Below, one piece after another: positions 35,570 through 46,154 of a DNA stretch of 61,332 nucleotides. Position 1 is the stretch's first letter, and every line of letters begins with the position of its first letter. The stretch is taken from the NCBI GenBank assembly GCA_027038555.1, contig JALVVX010000011.1:1-61332 (forward strand), written 5' to 3'. Under the pieces are notes generated by a model. The model had not been told where the DNA came from and did no database searches. It was given only the letters and a program-made list of their open reading frames with translations. The position numbers and the translations under genes are program-made. Source of the stretch: Nautiliaceae bacterium. GTDB lineage: Bacteria; Campylobacterota; Campylobacteria; Campylobacterales; Nautiliaceae.

Positions 35570-36001
35570 ATGTCATCCAAAAAAACAATAGATAAAGAAG
35601 TAACTTTTGAGGATGCTGGAGTATTAAACAGACCCATTATCAGCAAGACCGATTTAAAGGGTATAATTACGTATGTAAATACGCCTTTTTGTAAACTTGC
35701 AGGATATTCCAAAGACGAGCTCATTGGGAAACCTCATAATATCATCAGACATCCGGATATGCCAAAAGCTGCTTTTAAAGAATTGTGGGAAACAATAGAA
35801 AAAAATGAAAAATGGCGAGGATTTGTAAAAAATTTAAGAAAAGATGGAAAATATTATTGGGTCGAAGCATTTATCGAACCTGTTTTTGATGAAAACGGTA
35901 ATAAAGTGGGATACATAAGTGCAAGAAGACCGGTTTCAAAAGAAGATAGAAAAAGATACGAAGAAATATATAAAGAAATGAAACGGAAGGAATCAGAATG
36001 A
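35570..36001 (+). CDS. Aer-like FAD-binding PAS domain protein
   Basis: A 143-residue soluble, single PAS domain. NIIRHPDMPKAAFKELW and FVKNLRKDGKYYWVEA match the Aer-type PAS fold; Arg and His in RHPDMP are the residues that hold FAD in E. coli Aer. It lacks any membrane or signalling domain, so it must act on a partner. It overlaps the HPt gene by four bases and heads a five-gene signalling operon. A second such PAS protein is at 55893. Confidence 0.88.
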   Translation: MSSKKTIDKEVTFEDAGVLNRPIISKTDLKGIITYVNTPFCKLAGYSKDELIGKPHNIIRHPDMPKAAFKELWETIEKNEKWRGFVKNLRKDGKYYWVEAFIEPVFDENGNKVGYISARRPVSKEDRKRYEEIYKEMKRKESE

Positions 36002-37071
36002 TAGTTTTATTTAAAAACGGAAAAATAACAGGTGCCGAAACTGAACTTTTAAAGTTATTAAATGCCGATTTAAATAATTTAAGTTCTATTGTTTCAGAAC
36101 TTGAATTGTTAATATCTTCCAAACAAAATAATTCAGTTAAAATTAACGACTTATCGTTTAACGTTACAGAAATCCCATTTGTTTCACTTGAAAACATAAA
36201 AATTTTCAAACTTACACAAAACATAACGCAAACAAATGAAACTGAAATTTTTCCTCAACCGACAATTAGTCTTGAAGACGAATTTTTAAGTATAGAACCT
36301 TTAAATACATCTGAAAATAAAGAAATTCAAATTGAAAAACCTTCTTTAACTAATGCACCTGATATTGAAGATTTTAATATTTCCATTCAAAAAACCGAGC
36401 CTGAAACCATACAAATTAATAAAGAAAAACATCAAGAACCGTTTTTCCCTGAAATTAAACAAACACATAAGCAAGAAGAAATAAAACCTCTTATGACCGA
36501 AAATGAAATAAAAATTTCTTTTGAAAACTCTTTTGACGAAATAAATGAAATTTTATCTCTTGATAAAAAAGAGGCTAATGAACTTATAGCGGAAGAATTA
36601 CAAAAAGCATCGCAAGATTTGGGAATCAATTATCAAACAATCCACGATTTGTATATTGATTTAATAAATCAATTTGAAAGTGAAAAAAAAGAATTTTATA
36701 AAGCCATTGAAAACAATGATTATGAAAAAATTCACCAAGTAGCACATAAACTAAAAGGTGCGGCATTAAATTTAAGACTTTCAAAACTTGCATTGATTCT
36801 TAAAAATATAGATGAAGAGTCAAAAGCCAACAAACCAATAGAACAGATAAAATTTTTGGTAGATAAATTTTATAATTTTGTGGATAAAATTAAAAATCAG
36901 GAAAATTCTGAAATTCCAGAAAGTATGAAAAGTTTAATTTTAAATACAATTAAAAATTATCTTGCTACTCAAAATGAAAAAAAATTCAAAAAAGATATTA
37001 AATACATTGAAAAAATATTGAATATCAAAATAAATTCTCTGGAAGATTTACAAAAGCTGGTTAAGGAATAA
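35998..37071 (+). CDS. HPt domain phosphotransfer protein with long acidic linker
   Basis: A 357-residue protein. Residues 1-80 form a small beta-rich domain of unknown type, 85-190 are a low-complexity acidic linker (Glu, Thr, Pro, Gln), and about 205-300 is an HPt four-helix bundle with phosphorylatable His250 in VAHKLKGAALNL. The last 60 residues are helical. It could relay phosphate from the hybrid kinase two genes later to a response regulator. The family call for the HPt part is firm; the other parts are not recognised. Confidence 0.82.
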   Translation: MIVLFKNGKITGAETELLKLLNADLNNLSSIVSELELLISSKQNNSVKINDLSFNVTEIPFVSLENIKIFKLTQNITQTNETEIFPQPTISLEDEFLSIEPLNTSENKEIQIEKPSLTNAPDIEDFNISIQKTEPETIQINKEKHQEPFFPEIKQTHKQEEIKPLMTENEIKISFENSFDEINEILSLDKKEANELIAEELQKASQDLGINYQTIHDLYIDLINQFESEKKEFYKAIENNDYEKIHQVAHKLKGAALNLRLSKLALILKNIDEESKANKPIEQIKFLVDKFYNFVDKIKNQENSEIPESMKSLILNTIKNYLATQNEKKFKKDIKYIEKILNIKINSLEDLQKLVKE

Positions 37072-37074
37072 ATT

Positions 37075-37512
37075 ATGAAAAAAATTATACTTTTATTTGG
37101 CATTGTTTATTTTTTGTTTGCATTTGACCTTACATTTACAAGAGCTTTTAATAATTTCAATCAAGGTATAAGACTTATAAAAACTAATCCTGCTATGGCA
37201 TATGAAAAATTCAAAAAATCATATAGTCTTATTCAACAGTTAAAAAATAAAGACTCATCACAGGTTTATTATATGCTCGGTAGAATGTATTGCAACGGAT
37301 GGGGCGTAAAGAAAAATTATAAACTTGCAAAAAAATATTTCTTAAAAGCACTTGAAATGGGAAATAAAAGGGTTCACTGCTGCCTTGCAAGGCTCTACTT
37401 CAAGATGAACCGTGCAGATTTGGCTGAACCTCATCTGCAATATGCACTTTCACATAAAAAAATTGCAAATTACTGCAATGATTTAATACAATCGAATATA
37501 AACAAGGAGTAA
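37075..37512 (+). CDS. Exported Sel1/TPR repeat protein
   Basis: A 145-residue protein with a signal peptide (1-16) and Sel1-like repeats: YYMLGRMYCNGWGVKKNYKL followed by AKKYFLKALEMG and a further partial unit. Cys residues (YCNGW, HCCLA, YCND) suggest disulfides in the periplasm. Sel1 proteins scaffold protein contacts; here it could bind the periplasmic sensor region of the kinase encoded four bases later. Confidence 0.82.
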   Translation: MKKIILLFGIVYFLFAFDLTFTRAFNNFNQGIRLIKTNPAMAYEKFKKSYSLIQQLKNKDSSQVYYMLGRMYCNGWGVKKNYKLAKKYFLKALEMGNKRVHCCLARLYFKMNRADLAEPHLQYALSHKKIANYCNDLIQSNINKE

Positions 37513-37515
37513 AAA

Positions 37516-40500
37516 ATGAAACTTTCACTTTCAAAACTTTTAAATATTGCTATTTTCTTACCTATCTTTATTCTTTTTGGAGTAAGCGGCTACTATTTTT
37601 ATCAAAATTTTACCGAATACGAAAAATTCGAAAACTCAAAAAATTACATCACACTTACAAAAAAACTTGAAAAAATACTTGTAGCCCTTGGGGAAGAGAG
37701 GGGGTCAAGTGCAATATATTTTGTAAGTGAAGGAAACTACCCTAAATCAAAAATTATAGTTAAGACAAAAAGAGCACAAATGGATGCCGCTATAAACGAT
37801 TTAAAAAACTTTATCAGTCAAAATCCTAAATATTATAATCAAATAAAAGATGTTATGGTAATGATTAACAAACTTCCGATTATCAGACATCAAATAGATT
37901 CTTTTAAAAACATAAAATTCAAACAATGGTTTTTCGGTTACTATACAGTACTTGAAAGTCATATCCTTCACACAATGAACAGATTAACAAATTATTTTCC
38001 TAGCGAAATTTCAACCCTTTATAAAGAAAAAATTCCTTTTGAAAAATTAACGGCTTATACAGGTATTATCAGAGGTTTCGGCTCATATTATATTACAGCG
38101 GATTTACCTGTTTCAAAAAATGATTATAAAACTCTTTTTATGAAGTACTATCATTATATAAATATATTGCCTACTACGAATCTTGAAGAAAATGTTTTTG
38201 CAAACAAAAAATTTACATCACTTGAAAAAGATATTCAAACGATTTTGTTTTTACTTCAACAAGCAAACATGGAATATTATTTAAACGGTAGTTTTAACGG
38301 ATATCCGATTGATGCAATTGATTATTTTAATGAAATGACAAAAAGAATTACTTATTTCAAAAAAGCAGCAGCTCAATTAAATAATGAAATTACAAAACAA
38401 ATTAATTTAATTGCTAAAAAAAGATTTTATAATCTCATTGCAAATGCAGTTATATTTATTATAGCGCTAATTACTCTTTTCTTAGGTATTTATATTAAAA
38501 GATTAATTAACAACCATATTAAAGAACTTTCAGAACTTATTTCATCTCTTACACCTATTACCGGAAAAGAAACAAATATCGACATTTCTTCACCAGAAGG
38601 GCTTCACAAAGGAATAGAAACCGTTTCAAAAGCAATAGAAATTACACAAGAATCAATTAAACAATCACAAGAAGCTACAAAAGCAAAATCACTCTTCCTT
38701 GCAAATATGTCTCATGAGATAAGAACTCCGCTTAACGGTATTTTAGGCTTTTTAGAACTTCTAAAAACCACTCCTGTGGATGAAGAACAAAATGAATATA
38801 TCTCTACCATAGAACAAAGTGCTAAAAATCTTCTTCAAATCGTTAATAACATCTTAGACGTTTCAAAAATAGAAAGTCAAAAAATATCACTTGAACTTAT
38901 CGATTTTAAAGCTCTTGATGAATTTGAGAACACAGTTGAAATATTTGCAACTCCTGCCGCCCAAAAACAAATAGAATTTGTAACAAACATATCTCCCGAT
39001 ATGCCAAGCGTTTTAAAAGGGGATATATTAAAAATAAAAGAAATACTTACAAATCTTGTAAACAATGCCATCAAATTCACTCATAAAAACGGAACGATAA
39101 ATGTTACAATCAAATTCAATGGCATTAAAAATAAAAAAGCCGAATTATTTTTTGAAGTGAGTGATACCGGTATAGGAATGAGCGAAGAGCAAAAAGCAAA
39201 AATCTTTGAAGCTTTCTCGCAAGCTGATGAGAGTGTAACAAGAAAATACGGTGGTACCGGTTTAGGTCTGACTATTGTTAAAAGTTATGTGGAAATGATG
39301 GGTGGGACTATAAATGTAGAGAGTGCATTAAACAAAGGTAGTAAATTTTACTTCACTATTTATCTTGATGTTGTAGACCCTACTCCGAGATATCAACATT
39401 CCGCTTTATCAAATAACACTTTTGCTATATTAAACGCCCAAAAAGATACGCTAAGAAAAGAAACGGCCTTTAATTATTTCGGCTTTTTCGGAATAAATAA
39501 AATTGTATTTAACACGTCAAATGAACTTGAAGGTATAATGAAAAACGAAAATATTAATGCAGTTGTCATTTTTTATGAAGAAAGTGATAAAGAAAAAGTT
39601 AAAAACATCACAAATATGCCTCTTAATAAACCAATCATTATGCTTTCGTCATATTATTACAAAGAACAAATTGACAAACTTCCTGTCGACTATACTATAT
39701 ATGATCCGATTACTCCGAGTAAAACTTATAATACCACTACTTCATTGGCAGAAAAACACATTACAACAGTAATCCATGAAAAAGCAGAAAAACCTACTTA
39801 TAAACTAAGAGCTTTAATTGCCGAAGATAATCCGATTAACTTACAATTACTCAAAACCACTTTAAAAAATATGGGGCTTGAAACGGATGAAGCACAAAAC
39901 GGGCTTGAAGCATTTAATAAATATTCAATGAATCCAGAAAAATATGATGTTATTTTTATGGATGTTCAAATGCCGGTTATGGATGGTTTGGAAACAACCC
40001 AAGAAATTCTTGAATTCGAAGAAGAAGAAGAAATTCCTCATACTCCAATTATCGCAGTAACAGCAAATGTATTAAAAGGAGATAGAGAAAGATTTTTAGG
40101 TGCAGGAATGGATGATTATATCTCCAAACCTATAAATAAACAAGAACTTGAAAGAGTACTTAATCAAATAGTAAGACATAGATATGAAAAAACTCTTCAT
40201 ATTCACGCAAAAGAAGAAAATATAGAACATATTATTCCAAAAGAAGAAATTCAAGCACCTGAATCATTTGACAAAACTTCAAAAAAATATATAATTGCAA
40301 GCGAAAGCCCGTTTTTGTCAAATTATATTAAAAACTCAATAAAAGACTTCAATTTTGACATCGCAACAAATCTCAAAGAACTTAACAACTTAATAAATAA
40401 AAACGGTGACAATATTTTAATAATAGAAGAAGATTTTGCAAATGCAAATATTGAAAAACTTATTGACTCAATTAAAAAAGAGACTCCGAATATAAAAATT

Positions 40501-40599
40501 ATAGTTATTAGTGAAAATGAAATTAAAAATGCCGATATGACTATTACAACATTAAATCCGGAAGAAATTAAAAACGCAATCGAAAAGGTATCTCAATGA
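37516..40599 (+). CDS. Hybrid histidine kinase with NIT-type sensor
   Basis: A 1027-residue membrane kinase. Membrane helices lie near 10-28 and 310-328. Between them is a helical NIT-like (nitrate/nitrite-sensing family) periplasmic domain with [17 protein letters not shown]. HisKA has phosphorylatable His400 ([15 protein letters not shown]). HATPase motifs are [15 protein letters not shown] and GGTGLGLTI. Three receiver-like modules follow: a degenerate one (about 630-740, no phospho-Asp), an intact one with Asp816 ([13 protein letters not shown]), and a degenerate C-terminal one (about 930-1027). It overlaps the response-regulator gene by four bases. Confidence 0.92.
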   Translation: MKLSLSKLLNIAIFLPIFILFGVSGYYFYQNFTEYEKFENSKNYITLTKKLEKILVALGEERGSSAIYFVSEGNYPKSKIIVKTKRAQMDAAINDLKNFISQNPKYYNQIKDVMVMINKLPIIRHQIDSFKNIKFKQWFFGYYTVLESHILHTMNRLTNYFPSEISTLYKEKIPFEKLTAYTGIIRGFGSYYITADLPVSKNDYKTLFMKYYHYINILPTTNLEENVFANKKFTSLEKDIQTILFLLQQANMEYYLNGSFNGYPIDAIDYFNEMTKRITYFKKAAAQLNNEITKQINLIAKKRFYNLIANAVIFIIALITLFLGIYIKRLINNHIKELSELISSLTPITGKETNIDISSPEGLHKGIETVSKAIEITQESIKQSQEATKAKSLFLANMSHEIRTPLNGILGFLELLKTTPVDEEQNEYISTIEQSAKNLLQIVNNILDVSKIESQKISLELIDFKALDEFENTVEIFATPAAQKQIEFVTNISPDMPSVLKGDILKIKEILTNLVNNAIKFTHKNGTINVTIKFNGIKNKKAELFFEVSDTGIGMSEEQKAKIFEAFSQADESVTRKYGGTGLGLTIVKSYVEMMGGTINVESALNKGSKFYFTIYLDVVDPTPRYQHSALSNNTFAILNAQKDTLRKETAFNYFGFFGINKIVFNTSNELEGIMKNENINAVVIFYEESDKEKVKNITNMPLNKPIIMLSSYYYKEQIDKLPVDYTIYDPITPSKTYNTTTSLAEKHITTVIHEKAEKPTYKLRALIAEDNPINLQLLKTTLKNMGLETDEAQNGLEAFNKYSMNPEKYDVIFMDVQMPVMDGLETTQEILEFEEEEEIPHTPIIAVTANVLKGDRERFLGAGMDDYISKPINKQELERVLNQIVRHRYEKTLHIHAKEENIEHIIPKEEIQAPESFDKTSKKYIIASESPFLSNYIKNSIKDFNFDIATNLKELNNLINKNGDNILIIEEDFANANIEKLIDSIKKETPNIKIIVISENEIKNADMTITTLNPEEIKNAIEKVSQ

Positions 40600-40961
40600 T
40601 AGATAATAAAAAAATTTTAATAGTTGACGATGATGCAACAAATAGAAAATTTTTAAAAATAGTCCTTTCCAAAAAACCGAATATAGAGATAATAGAAGCC
40701 GAAAACGGCTCTGAGGCTCTTAGTAAATTAAATGAAGATATTTCTTTAATTCTTCTTGATATTTACATGCCGGTAATGGACGGTATTAAATTTATGCAAA
40801 CTCTAAAAATGCAAAACCCAAACTATGCAAATATTCCTATAATCGTTCTTTCAACAGACGACACTAAAAAACAAGATGCTATCTCATGGGGTGCAAGAGA
40901 TTTTATATTAAAACCGGTAAGACCGGTTAATTTATGGGAAAAAATTTCCAAATATATTTAA
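40596..40961 (+). CDS. Single-domain response regulator (CheY-like)
   Basis: A 121-residue receiver domain: acidic pair IVDDD, phospho-Asp in [13 protein letters not shown], Thr in IIVLSTDD and Lys in FILKPVRP. There is no output domain, so it is either a phosphate shuttle or an effector by protein contact, as expected downstream of a hybrid kinase and HPt. It overlaps the kinase by four bases and mqnE (convergent) by four. Confidence 0.92.
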   Translation: MIDNKKILIVDDDATNRKFLKIVLSKKPNIEIIEAENGSEALSKLNEDISLILLDIYMPVMDGIKFMQTLKMQNPNYANIPIIVLSTDDTKKQDAISWGARDFILKPVRPVNLWEKISKYI

Positions 40962-42016
40962 TAAATTTTAATCTCATTATACAAACTATCCCTCTCAACA
41001 GGGATATATCCGCTATCTTTTATTAAAGAAACAAGTTCATTTAAATCAAGCCCGTTTCTTGAAGCGGCACCTGCGGCTGAATTTATTGATTCTCTTTGAA
41101 TGGTACCATCAATATCATTAGCTCCATAACTTTGTGCTACAAGAGAAAGATTCAAAGTAGTAGTTACCCAATATGCTTTTATATTAGGAATATTTTCAAG
41201 AAGAATTCTGCTAATTGCCATTGTTTTTAAAATTTCAACGCCCGTTAAAAAATTTTTTACTTGTAAATAATTATTTTCTCTTTGATATACAAGAGGGATA
41301 AATGCATTAAATCCTCCCGTTTTTTCCTGTAATTTTCTAATTCTAAGTATATGGTCTATTCTATGAGCTCTATTTTCAATATGACCAAAAAGCATAGTTA
41401 CATTACTTTTTTTACCACGTTTATGCCATAATTCATGAATTTTAAGCCAGTTTTTACTACTTACTTTTCCTTTACAAATTTTGTTTCTGATTTCTTCATC
41501 AAATATCTCCGCCCCACCCCCTGGCATCGAATCAACACCAGCTTCAATCATATCATCAAGAACTTCTTCATAATTTTTACCACCAAGTTCACTCAAAAAA
41601 TTAACCTCAGCCGCCGTAAATGCCTTGATGTGAATATCTGGCAATTCTTTTCTTATGGCTTTTACAATATTCATATAATAATCATATCCGACTTCCGGGT
41701 TATGAGCAGATACTATATGAACTTCTTTTGCCCCTTTTTTATATGCGTTTTTGGCAATATCCACACACTCTTTAATACTTAATGTATAAGGATTTGGATT
41801 TTTACGGTTTGCTGAAAAGGCACAAAATTTACATATGTCTTTACATATATTAGTTGGATTAATATGACGGTTTATATTAAAATATGTTTTTTTACCGAAT
41901 TTTTTTTCTCTTATTTTATTTGCTTCTTTCCCCAAAATAAAAAGATCCAAATCATATAATTTAACCGCATCTTCAAAATTAAAATCACCGCTTTTAATTT
42001 TATCTATTAAATTCAT
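40958..42016 (-). CDS. mqnE: Aminofutalosine synthase (radical SAM)
   Basis: A 352-residue radical-SAM enzyme of the futalosine menaquinone pathway. The Cys-x3-Cys-x2-Cys cluster motif is CKDICKFC (near residue 60); KAFTAAEVNFL and GVDSMPGGGAEIFD separate MqnE from the related MqnC. Menaquinone is the expected electron carrier in anaerobic respiration. It is a single-gene unit divergent from glnD and convergent with the regulator gene. Confidence 0.95.
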   Translation of the reverse strand: MNLIDKIKSGDFNFEDAVKLYDLDLFILGKEANKIREKKFGKKTYFNINRHINPTNICKDICKFCAFSANRKNPNPYTLSIKECVDIAKNAYKKGAKEVHIVSAHNPEVGYDYYMNIVKAIRKELPDIHIKAFTAAEVNFLSELGGKNYEEVLDDMIEAGVDSMPGGGAEIFDEEIRNKICKGKVSSKNWLKIHELWHKRGKKSNVTMLFGHIENRAHRIDHILRIRKLQEKTGGFNAFIPLVYQRENNYLQVKNFLTGVEILKTMAISRILLENIPNIKAYWVTTTLNLSLVAQSYGANDIDGTIQRESINSAAGAASRNGLDLNELVSLIKDSGYIPVERDSLYNEIKIY

Positions 42017-42069
42017 TTACACCCTTTATAACCTATCTTTTTTGATAAAATAGCACAAAAGGAGTAAAA

Positions 42070-44529
42070 ATGCAACAACTAAACGAACTCATTTACTCTT
42101 CAACAGATGATTTTGAAATAAGTAAAGCCATTAAAAAAGCAATTAAAAAATATCTTGAATCAATACACGACATACAAGGCGGTAAAGATTTTTTTGTAAA
42201 ACATACAAAAAAAATGGATGAGTTTATTAAGATAATTTATAAATATTTAATCAAAAAAAATTTCGAAGAATTTGCACCTCCTGTAAACTCTATCCCTATT
42301 GCCATAATAGCACTTGGAAGCTACGGAAGAGAACAGTTATCAATATTTTCGGATATAGATATAATGATCGTTTATAAAGATATCAAAGGATATAATCTAA
42401 AAGATATCATTGAAAGTTATATCACTATGCTTTGGGATTTGGGTCTGAAAATAGGTCACAGAGTACACGAACTAAAAGATTTAAAACCTGCGGCAAATGA
42501 AGATATCACTATAAAAACAGCAATGCTTGAAAGCCGTTTTATTACCGGAAGCAAATTTATGTGGTATGAAACACAAAACACATTAAACAAAATAAAAGAT
42601 GAAAACAAAAAAGAATACATTCTTGCCAAATATGAAGAAATGAAACAAAGACACAAAAAATATCCTATTTCCATGGAACCGAATATAAAAGACGGTTTTG
42701 GCGGGATAAGAGATTCAAATACACTTCTTTGGATAAATAGAGTTATATTTAACTATCCGAACAATTCGTATCTAATTCCGAAATTCACAAATGAAGAAGA
42801 GTTCAAAGAATATAGAAGTTCCCTTGAATTTCTTTTTAAAACAAGAGTATATTTACATTTGGCAGCCAAAAAAAAAGTAGATACCGTATATCTTCAATAT
42901 CAAAGAGAAATAGCTCTTAATATGGGATACAAAGATTCTCCAAGGACCAGTGCCGAGAGAAAATTCATAAGAGATTTGCTAAAAGCACTATGGAAAGTAA
43001 ATACGTTTTGCGAAATAACTATTAAAAAAATAATAAAACCTTATCTTTTTTCACATTCATTTAAGGAAATGAAACAAAAAAGAATTGAGAAATATTTTTA
43101 TATCTGTGATGAAAAACTCTATTCCGATTTTACAACAAAATATGATTTTAAAAAATATCTTGAAAAGATTATAAACATTCCTGAAACATTCAAAAAAACA
43201 GATATTTCAGTCGTAAGCAACCTTAAAAGCAAAAAAACAAAAAAAACAAAATCCCTTATAAAATCAATGTTTTATTCAAAAAACCTTTATGCGATACTTT
43301 TTGCACTATATAGAGCGGATAAATTAGACGAACTTATTCCTCCTTTCGAAAAAGTAAAATACTTAGCACAGTTTGACGGATATCATCAATATCCGGTGGA
43401 TATTCATTCTCTTTATACGGTAAAAGAGCTTGATACGATTGAAGAATTTCACACTTTAAGTGAAGAAAATAAAGCCGTTTTAAGATTTGCAGCTTTTTTC
43501 CATGACCTCGGCAAAGGAAGAATTGAAGACCACTCTATTATAGGTGCAAAAATATCAAAAGAATTTGCAAATGAAATAAATTTTCCAAAATCCGAAATCA
43601 TCTCAAAACTTATAAGATATCATACATTAATGTCAAATGTGGCACAAAGAGAGGATATTTATAACGACAAAGTGATTTTGTCGTTTGCCCAGATTGTAGA
43701 AAATAAAGAGTTTTTAGACTTTTTATATATCCTTACAATAGCAGATATGAAAGCCGTAGGTGATAATGTATTTAACGATTTTAAAGCAAATCTTTTAAAA
43801 CAGCTGTATACAAACACTTTAAACGTCCTTGAAAATAAAGAGCTTATTAATGAAATTGCAATCAGAAAAAGGAAAGAAAAACTTCTTCAAAACAGGGATG
43901 AATTTAAAGCTCTTCCTTTAAAATTTAGAAAAGCAATTTTAAAATCACCTTCAAATCAGTTGTTTGTACAAAATTCAACCTCCAAAATTTTACAGCTTCT
44001 TGATTGGATAAAAGACATTAATGATATAAAAATAAAATTTGAAAATGATAAACATCTTATAATCCATATTGCTAAAAAAGATAATCTAAACTTTTCTATC
44101 GGATGGTTTTTGGAAAAACTCTCAAAACTTAATTTATTACACCTTTCGATTTATAAAATAGGAGATATAAAATATTTCAAAATCGAATTTGACAAAAAAG
44201 TCGAAGAATTTGATTTGCCAATAATTGAAAAATGGATAAAAGATGCATTTAAAGAAAAAAAAGAGATTAAAGAAAAAGTAAAATTCAACAAAAAAGATTT
44301 TGAAACAGAGTGCAATCATTCCCAAAATTATGCTGTATTAAAACTTAAAACAAAAGATGTAAAAGGTATAGTCTCTACAATTCTTGATGTATTTGACCAA
44401 TATAATATAAGTGTGGAAGATGTTAAAATTACGTCTCAAAAAAATGTAGCAAGGGATTTGTTTATTATCCCGAAAGATAGCGGTTTTTGCGAAAAAAAAG
44501 ATGAAATCATAAAAAGGCTTTGTGAGTGA
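42070..44529 (+). CDS. glnD: GlnD-family uridylyltransferase/uridylyl-removing protein
   Basis: An 819-residue protein. Nucleotidyltransferase domain near residues 70-190 with ALGSYGREQLSIFSDIDIMI (metal acids in SDIDI). HD domain near 440-560 with FFHDLGKGRIEDHSIIGAKI. The C-terminus has two ACT regions, the second with LKTKDVKGIVSTILDVFDQY. This is full GlnD design, controlling PII by uridylylation in response to glutamine. No PII gene is in the window. The stop overlaps the cyclase start (GTGA). Confidence 0.93.
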   Translation: MQQLNELIYSSTDDFEISKAIKKAIKKYLESIHDIQGGKDFFVKHTKKMDEFIKIIYKYLIKKNFEEFAPPVNSIPIAIIALGSYGREQLSIFSDIDIMIVYKDIKGYNLKDIIESYITMLWDLGLKIGHRVHELKDLKPAANEDITIKTAMLESRFITGSKFMWYETQNTLNKIKDENKKEYILAKYEEMKQRHKKYPISMEPNIKDGFGGIRDSNTLLWINRVIFNYPNNSYLIPKFTNEEEFKEYRSSLEFLFKTRVYLHLAAKKKVDTVYLQYQREIALNMGYKDSPRTSAERKFIRDLLKALWKVNTFCEITIKKIIKPYLFSHSFKEMKQKRIEKYFYICDEKLYSDFTTKYDFKKYLEKIINIPETFKKTDISVVSNLKSKKTKKTKSLIKSMFYSKNLYAILFALYRADKLDELIPPFEKVKYLAQFDGYHQYPVDIHSLYTVKELDTIEEFHTLSEENKAVLRFAAFFHDLGKGRIEDHSIIGAKISKEFANEINFPKSEIISKLIRYHTLMSNVAQREDIYNDKVILSFAQIVENKEFLDFLYILTIADMKAVGDNVFNDFKANLLKQLYTNTLNVLENKELINEIAIRKRKEKLLQNRDEFKALPLKFRKAILKSPSNQLFVQNSTSKILQLLDWIKDINDIKIKFENDKHLIIHIAKKDNLNFSIGWFLEKLSKLNLLHLSIYKIGDIKYFKIEFDKKVEEFDLPIIEKWIKDAFKEKKEIKEKVKFNKKDFETECNHSQNYAVLKLKTKDVKGIVSTILDVFDQYNISVEDVKITSQKNVARDLFIIPKDSGFCEKKDEIIKRLCE

Positions 44530-46154
44530 AAAAAAGAATATTGATAATAATAGCGCTCATAATGATTATTTCAACAATAATCAGAACAGTGATGGTAGGT
44601 TATTCCTTTTTTGATTATTCAAAAAAGATTATACAAAGTGAAAGCGAACTCATAGCCGATATAATTATGGAAACCACAGATAAAACAAAAATTTTGAATT
44701 TAATAAAAAATTCAAAAACCATTAATGATATTAAATTTATAAAAGAATATAAAAACGATGTGGTATTTGACATAAGAGATAAAACAATAACCTCGTTTTA
44801 TCCTATTGAAAATGATAAATCCATAAAAATAATATACAACGGAGAACTCTATTTTAGCAAACTGAAAAATGCAACTGTTAATTTGCTCTTAATCGCATCA
44901 ATTTCTCTTATATTAATAATACTCATTGTAAATTATTTTTTAACTCCTTATCTTGAAATATTGGATTCGGTTAAAAAATCCACCCAACATATACTAAAAG
45001 GTGATTTTAATTATAAACTTCATACAAGATTAAAAGGTAAAGCCGGTGATTTTATAAATTCATATAATGAATTTTTGGATAAACTTAATGAATCGTTTGG
45101 TGTAATAGAACAAAAATACACCTCTTTAATAGAAAAAAATCCAGGCACAAATCCTTTATATGATGCAAAAGAGACAATTTCACAACTTGCGGATATATTT
45201 AAATTTAAAAGAGTTATTGAGGAAGACATAAACGAAACTGTAATACTTGATAGATTAGCTTATGTTATAGATACATTCGGAATCAATAATTATATGCTTA
45301 CAGGCATAGACAATAATACAAAAAAAATCTTTTATATCAAACAAAAAGGGGATATATGCTGTTCCATTCAAGACAATCCCGCATTATGTAGAGCTTACAG
45401 ATCCAAACATGAAATAAATTCAAAAAATTATAAAAATTTATGTGAATTTCATTATTGTAAAAACAAATATTTTTGCATACCTTTCAGTTCAGAAGGCAAC
45501 TTTACCGGAATTTTAAAAATAATGTATGAAAATGAAAACATTTCCGACAAAATAGCCTATATAAAAGCTTATTTAAAGGAAACATCAGCAATCATAGAAT
45601 CTAAATATACTCTTAAATTACTGAAAAAACAGAGCATTAAAGATCCACTTACAGGCTTATATAACAGACGTTTTCTTGAAGAAACTCTTCCTAAAATCAT
45701 TTCATCGGCAAATAGAAGACATTCAAAAGTCGGATTTTTGATGATTGATATAGATCATTTCAAAAAAATAAATGACACTTACGGACACGATATAGGAGAC
45801 AAAGTAATACAAACCATCAGTTCCGTTATTTTAAATTCTATAAGAGAGTCGGATATTGCGGTTAGATTTGGAGGGGAAGAATTTTTAGTTATATTAAATA
45901 ACATTCATTCAATTAACGATGTGTTGAGGGTAGCCGAAAAAATAAGAAAAACTATTGAAAAAACAAAATGCCCTACCGTTAAAAAGACCATAAAAAAAAC
46001 GGTAAGCATAGGAGCTTCATTATATTCGGATAATTGTCAAAATGTATCAGAATGTATAAAAAATGCGGATTTAGCACTTTATAAAGCAAAAAACAATGGA
46101 AGAAACCAAGTTGTGATTTTTGATGAAAAATTAAAAGAAGAATCTAATTATTAG
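44526..46154 (+). CDS. Diguanylate cyclase with cysteine-rich GAF-like sensor
   Basis: A 542-residue protein starting with GTG. Membrane helices near 7-25 and 118-140 enclose a small periplasmic domain, followed by a HAMP-like segment. A GAF-like region (about 235-355) contains a cluster of cysteines (GDICCSIQDNPALCRAY, LCEFHYCKNKYFCIPF), which may bind a metal or sense redox. The GGDEF domain begins at DPLTGLYNRRFLEE and has an intact catalytic RFGGEEFLVIL. It should make c-di-GMP. It overlaps glnD by four bases and the convergent exonuclease by 11. Confidence 0.92.
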   Translation: MKKRILIIIALIMIISTIIRTVMVGYSFFDYSKKIIQSESELIADIIMETTDKTKILNLIKNSKTINDIKFIKEYKNDVVFDIRDKTITSFYPIENDKSIKIIYNGELYFSKLKNATVNLLLIASISLILIILIVNYFLTPYLEILDSVKKSTQHILKGDFNYKLHTRLKGKAGDFINSYNEFLDKLNESFGVIEQKYTSLIEKNPGTNPLYDAKETISQLADIFKFKRVIEEDINETVILDRLAYVIDTFGINNYMLTGIDNNTKKIFYIKQKGDICCSIQDNPALCRAYRSKHEINSKNYKNLCEFHYCKNKYFCIPFSSEGNFTGILKIMYENENISDKIAYIKAYLKETSAIIESKYTLKLLKKQSIKDPLTGLYNRRFLEETLPKIISSANRRHSKVGFLMIDIDHFKKINDTYGHDIGDKVIQTISSVILNSIRESDIAVRFGGEEFLVILNNIHSINDVLRVAEKIRKTIEKTKCPTVKKTIKKTVSIGASLYSDNCQNVSECIKNADLALYKAKNNGRNQVVIFDEKLKEESNY

